A stretch of DNA of 14,787 nucleotides from an uncultured Flavobacterium sp. (GTDB taxonomy: Bacteria > Bacteroidota > Bacteroidia > Flavobacteriales > Flavobacteriaceae): the NCBI GenBank assembly GCA_945957245.1, contig CAMFLD010000021.1, forward strand, positions 1 to 14,787. The letters run 5' to 3'. Position 1 is the first letter of the stretch, and the number at the start of each line of letters is the position of its first letter. Of the stretch, positions 13,276-14,787 are shown piece by piece. The translations under genes and the position numbers were made by a program. The notes beneath the pieces are model-generated. The model had not been told where the DNA came from. It saw only the letters and a list, made by a program, of their open reading frames with translations, and made no database searches.

Positions 13276-13330
13276 TGAAGAGGTTTTTTGTTTAGGTTGG
13301 AAAGGAGGCTCTCGGGCCTCTTTTCTTTTT
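13276..13330 (+). terminator. Terminator after the 158-aa gene, with repeat copy 2
   Basis: AAAGGAGGC (13301-13309) pairs with GCCTCTTTT (13316-13324) around TCTCGG, with one G-U pair, then CTTTTTTAG. The bases before it (13276-13308) repeat those before the efflux-operon terminator at 12210. The stem bases differ between copies but pairing is kept. Confidence 0.8.
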
Positions 13331-13350
13331 TAGTAGCAGGCATTCTGCTC

Positions 13351-13408
13351 TCTTTACAGCTCCCCTCCCGCTGTCCGCTATACACGGTAACGCTCCCATC
13401 GGGGCTAT
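13351..13408 (-). repeat. Dispersed intergenic repeat, copy 2 (inverted)
   Basis: Read on the minus strand it begins ATAGCCCCGATGGGAGCG and later holds GCGGACAGCGGGAGG, aligning with the plus-strand block at 1295-1356 at both ends, with an unrelated middle. On the plus strand the GGGGCT start also pairs with AGCCCC at 13436-13441. Confidence 0.5.
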
Positions 13409-13433
13409 TTGGGGAGATTTGGTTTTCAAAACA

Positions 13434-13465
13434 AAAGCCCCGACACTTTAATATGCCGAGGCTTT
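13434..13465 (+). terminator. Terminator-like hairpin in intergenic DNA
   Basis: AAAGCC (13434-13439) pairs with GGCTTT (13460-13465), with one mismatch and two more pairs inside. The tail CATTCC is not T-rich, so a terminator role is uncertain; it could be part of the repeat next to it. Confidence 0.4.
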
Positions 13466-13497
13466 CATTCCAAAACTACTCTTTTATTATTTTAAAA

Positions 13498-13525
13498 GGT
13501 TTTTCTCTTTACCAATAGAAAAACC
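13498..13525. repeat. 9-bp inverted repeat
   Basis: GGTTTTTCT (13498-13506) and AGAAAAACC (13517-13525) form a perfect stem with a ten-base loop. No T-run follows on the plus strand; CTAAAA-like AT-rich sequence surrounds it. Confidence 0.5.
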
Positions 13526-13634
13526 CAAATACTCATGCAATGATAAACTAAATAGTCAAAACGATTTTAAAGAATGAATATCCGTTGGGATTTAGAATAT
13601 ATCTGTAAAACTTCAAATGGAATGCGTAAAAAAG

Positions 13635-13669
13635 AAAACCCCTAAATCCATTCAGAATTTAGGGGTTTT
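13635..13669 (-). terminator. Terminator of the minus-strand T9SS/beta-helix pair
   Basis: AAAACCCCTAAAT (13635-13647) pairs perfectly over 13 bp with ATTTAGGGGTTTT (13657-13669). On the minus strand it is followed by CTTTTTTACG, and it lies 17 bases past the stop codon at 13687. Confidence 0.9.
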
Positions 13670-13686
13670 AATCAAACGTTATGAAT

Positions 13687-14223
13687 TTATTCTTTGATAA
13701 TCTTGATTACCTTCCCAAAATTACCCGAATTCACTTTTACAAAGTAACTTCCTGTAGCCAAAGCAGACAAATCAAGTGCTGTTTCAGTAGCATTCAATGA
13801 TTTAGTCATTACTTCCTGACCCATGAAATTATAGATACTTAAAGAAGTAATTTCTCTGTCCAAAGTTATATTCAGGATATTAGTCACCGGATTTGGAAAT
13901 GCTGTTAGGTTTCTCAGTTCGATATCATTGGTATCAAGACTGGTTTGTACGCTTATCACATTCCTGAAAACAGGCCCCCAGCCTCCTGTATTATCTTTAA
14001 TACGGATATTGAATACATGCAAACCAACTGCCGGTAAAACAATTCCGGTTTTGGATAATTGTTCAAACGCATTGTTAAAAGTGCCGTCTGTAGCAGAAAT
14101 GGCGGTTCCTAGTCCCATTCCGGGATCATTATCCCAAAAATATTCAGCCTGAGCTACTGGTTGCTGTGCGGAACATAGAGTTATTATAAAAAATGCGGCT
14201 ATACTGTATATTAGTTTTTTCAT
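13687..14223 (-). CDS. Minimal exported protein with T9SS type A sorting domain
   Basis: A 178-residue protein with a signal peptide (KKLIYSIAAFFIITLCSAQ, cleavage near residue 19) and a C-terminal T9SS type A sorting domain at about residues 105-178: TAFPNPVTNILNITLDREIT, then LSIYNFMGQEV, then DLSALATGSYFVKVN and VIKIIK. This domain sends the protein through the type IX system to the outside or onto the cell surface, and is removed on export. Between them is one beta-domain of about 85 residues (QAEYFWDNDPGMGLGTAISA, then GLHVFNIRIKDNTGGWGPVF), which from memory occurs as tandem repeats in larger flavobacterial proteins. It starts 19 bp after the stop codon of the beta-helix gene, so the two are likely one operon, and ends before a 13-bp terminator stem. 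Confidence 0.85.
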   Translation of the reverse strand: MKKLIYSIAAFFIITLCSAQQPVAQAEYFWDNDPGMGLGTAISATDGTFNNAFEQLSKTGIVLPAVGLHVFNIRIKDNTGGWGPVFRNVISVQTSLDTNDIELRNLTAFPNPVTNILNITLDREITSLSIYNFMGQEVMTKSLNATETALDLSALATGSYFVKVNSGNFGKVIKIIKE

Positions 14224-14242
14224 CTTTCGTTTATTTAAAAAA

Positions 14243-14787
14243 TTACTTAGTAAACCCTGAAGCGCTTACTGACAAGGTGGTTGTACTTAAAATTGCTCTT
14301 GGCGTAGATAAATAATTAATCTGTGCCCTACCTCCTGAATCAGCAGGCCAGTAATTATCCCAACTGTTAGAACCTCCGTAGTGTCCGGCATCATTTCTGG
14401 TCAAGTCCAAATCGGTGTAGCTTACAGCAGGATTTCCTGCATTTACATTCATACCGCTTATAGTATAGTAGGTATTGTCAAAATTCATGTTAACCGCCCC
14501 AAAATTATTGCTTTGGGTAATGTTTCCTTCCGTTACATAAGTATTAGTAAATACATTATAAGAAGCTGTCACGGTGGCAATGTTGTTATTGTAAATACAT
14601 GTATTCGTTTGACCTACCGCAAAAGAAGCCGCATTGTTCATGATGGCAATATTCCCGGTGTTTCCTGTATTTAAGTAGATGTAAAATGGTGCCACATCGC
14701 CCGGATTGGGATTGTAAACCGTATTATTAATGATTTCATTAGAACTACCTGTTTTAATACCATAAACATATACGCCTGTAGTAAAAT
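14243..14787 (-). CDS. Beta-helix-like protein, 5' end outside the window
   Basis: The minus-strand frame is open from the window edge at 14787 to TAA at 14243-14245, giving about 181 residues of a longer protein. A GTG at 14695 is not a real start, since the frame continues upstream with matching sequence (TTGVYVYGIKTGSSNEIINN, then TVYNPNPGD). Short Asn/Thr/Gly-rich strands repeat with aligned N and I/V residues (NTGNIAIMNNAASF, TNTCIYNNNIATV, TSYN-like turns), the look of parallel beta-helix repeats found in polysaccharide-binding or surface proteins. The end (LSTTTLSVSASGFTK) carries no T9SS sorting domain. That domain is found instead on the gene 19 bp downstream. Function is not assigned. 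Confidence 0.65.
   Translation of the reverse strand, partial: FTTGVYVYGIKTGSSNEIINNTVYNPNPGDVAPFYIYLNTGNTGNIAIMNNAASFAVGQTNTCIYNNNIATVTASYNVFTNTYVTEGNITQSNNFGAVNMNFDNTYYTISGMNVNAGNPAVSYTDLDLTRNDAGHYGGSNSWDNYWPADSGGRAQINYLSTPRAILSTTTLSVSASGFTK

Larger units (their letters stand above)
13232..13686. other. Intergenic stretch with terminators and a dispersed repeat
   Basis: No gene is supported in these 455 bases; the open frame over 13288-13518 reads across terminators and a repeat. From left to right it holds the second terminator-linked repeat (13276-13330), the dispersed repeat copy 2 (13351-13408), a further terminator-like hairpin (13434-13465), a 9-bp inverted repeat (13498-13525) and the terminator of the minus-strand pair (13635-13669). 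Nothing is seen at 13526-13634. Confidence 0.6.

Noticed and set aside
13288..13518. 76-codon plus-strand open frame
   Set aside because: It runs through a terminator stem and the dispersed repeat, so it is unlikely to be coding.
14693..14695. GTG as start of the beta-helix-like protein
   Set aside because: The frame stays open with similar sequence to the window edge, so the gene is 5'-partial.

Overview
The window reads as chromosomal DNA of a member of the Bacteroidota, most likely Flavobacteriaceae and possibly Flavobacterium. The support is AT-rich intergenic DNA, A-rich leaders instead of strong Shine-Dalgarno sites, several matches to the Bacteroidota -7 promoter element TAnnTTTG, and a C-terminal type IX secretion (T9SS) sorting domain with the PNP motif. 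Assignment to a genus is inference, since no ribosomal or other marker gene is present.

Layout. Positions 1-356 hold no gene. They contain a 100-bp direct repeat that begins in a tRNA-like 3' end, plus a run of small perfect hairpins. Positions 357-1270 form a compact metal-response module on the minus strand: a 41-residue, 10-cysteine metallothionein-like protein (1009-1134) lies just upstream of an AraC-type regulator whose N-terminus is an HMA-like metal-binding domain (357-932). Two 12-bp half-sites 21 bp apart sit upstream of a TAnnTTTG promoter for the cysteine-rich gene. Positions 1430-2115 carry a divergent pair, a small HTH protein and a 90-residue unknown. A decayed open frame follows at 2176-2349.

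Positions 2469-5298 hold a surface-lipoprotein cluster: a 497-residue lipoprotein with a Gly/Ser/Asn-rich linker, then four small membrane proteins. Two of these are tandem 59-residue paralogues (3988-4167 and 4549-4728), each followed by a near-identical terminator. A 66-residue unknown with a strong terminator ends this part at 5515-5756.

Positions 5991-12184 hold a complete tripartite RND efflux system of the HAE1 (AcrAB-TolC-like) type: a small exported protein, a lipoprotein membrane fusion protein, the inner-membrane pump, and an outer-membrane factor overlapping the pump gene by 20 bp. The pump keeps the proton-relay aspartates and lysine. The three core proteins should form one envelope-spanning pump; its substrate cannot be read from the sequence. 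Positions 12314-13231 encode a second small exported protein and a membrane-anchored unknown. Positions 13232-13686 are intergenic, with terminators and one copy of a dispersed repeat whose other copy lies inverted at 1295-1356. The window ends in two minus-strand genes, a minimal T9SS-sorted exported protein and the 3' part of a beta-helix-like protein running off the edge.

The most notable content is the HMA-AraC regulator, metallothionein-like protein and paired-site promoter module. Next are the tandem small membrane paralogues beside the lipoprotein and the duplicated tRNA-end region.
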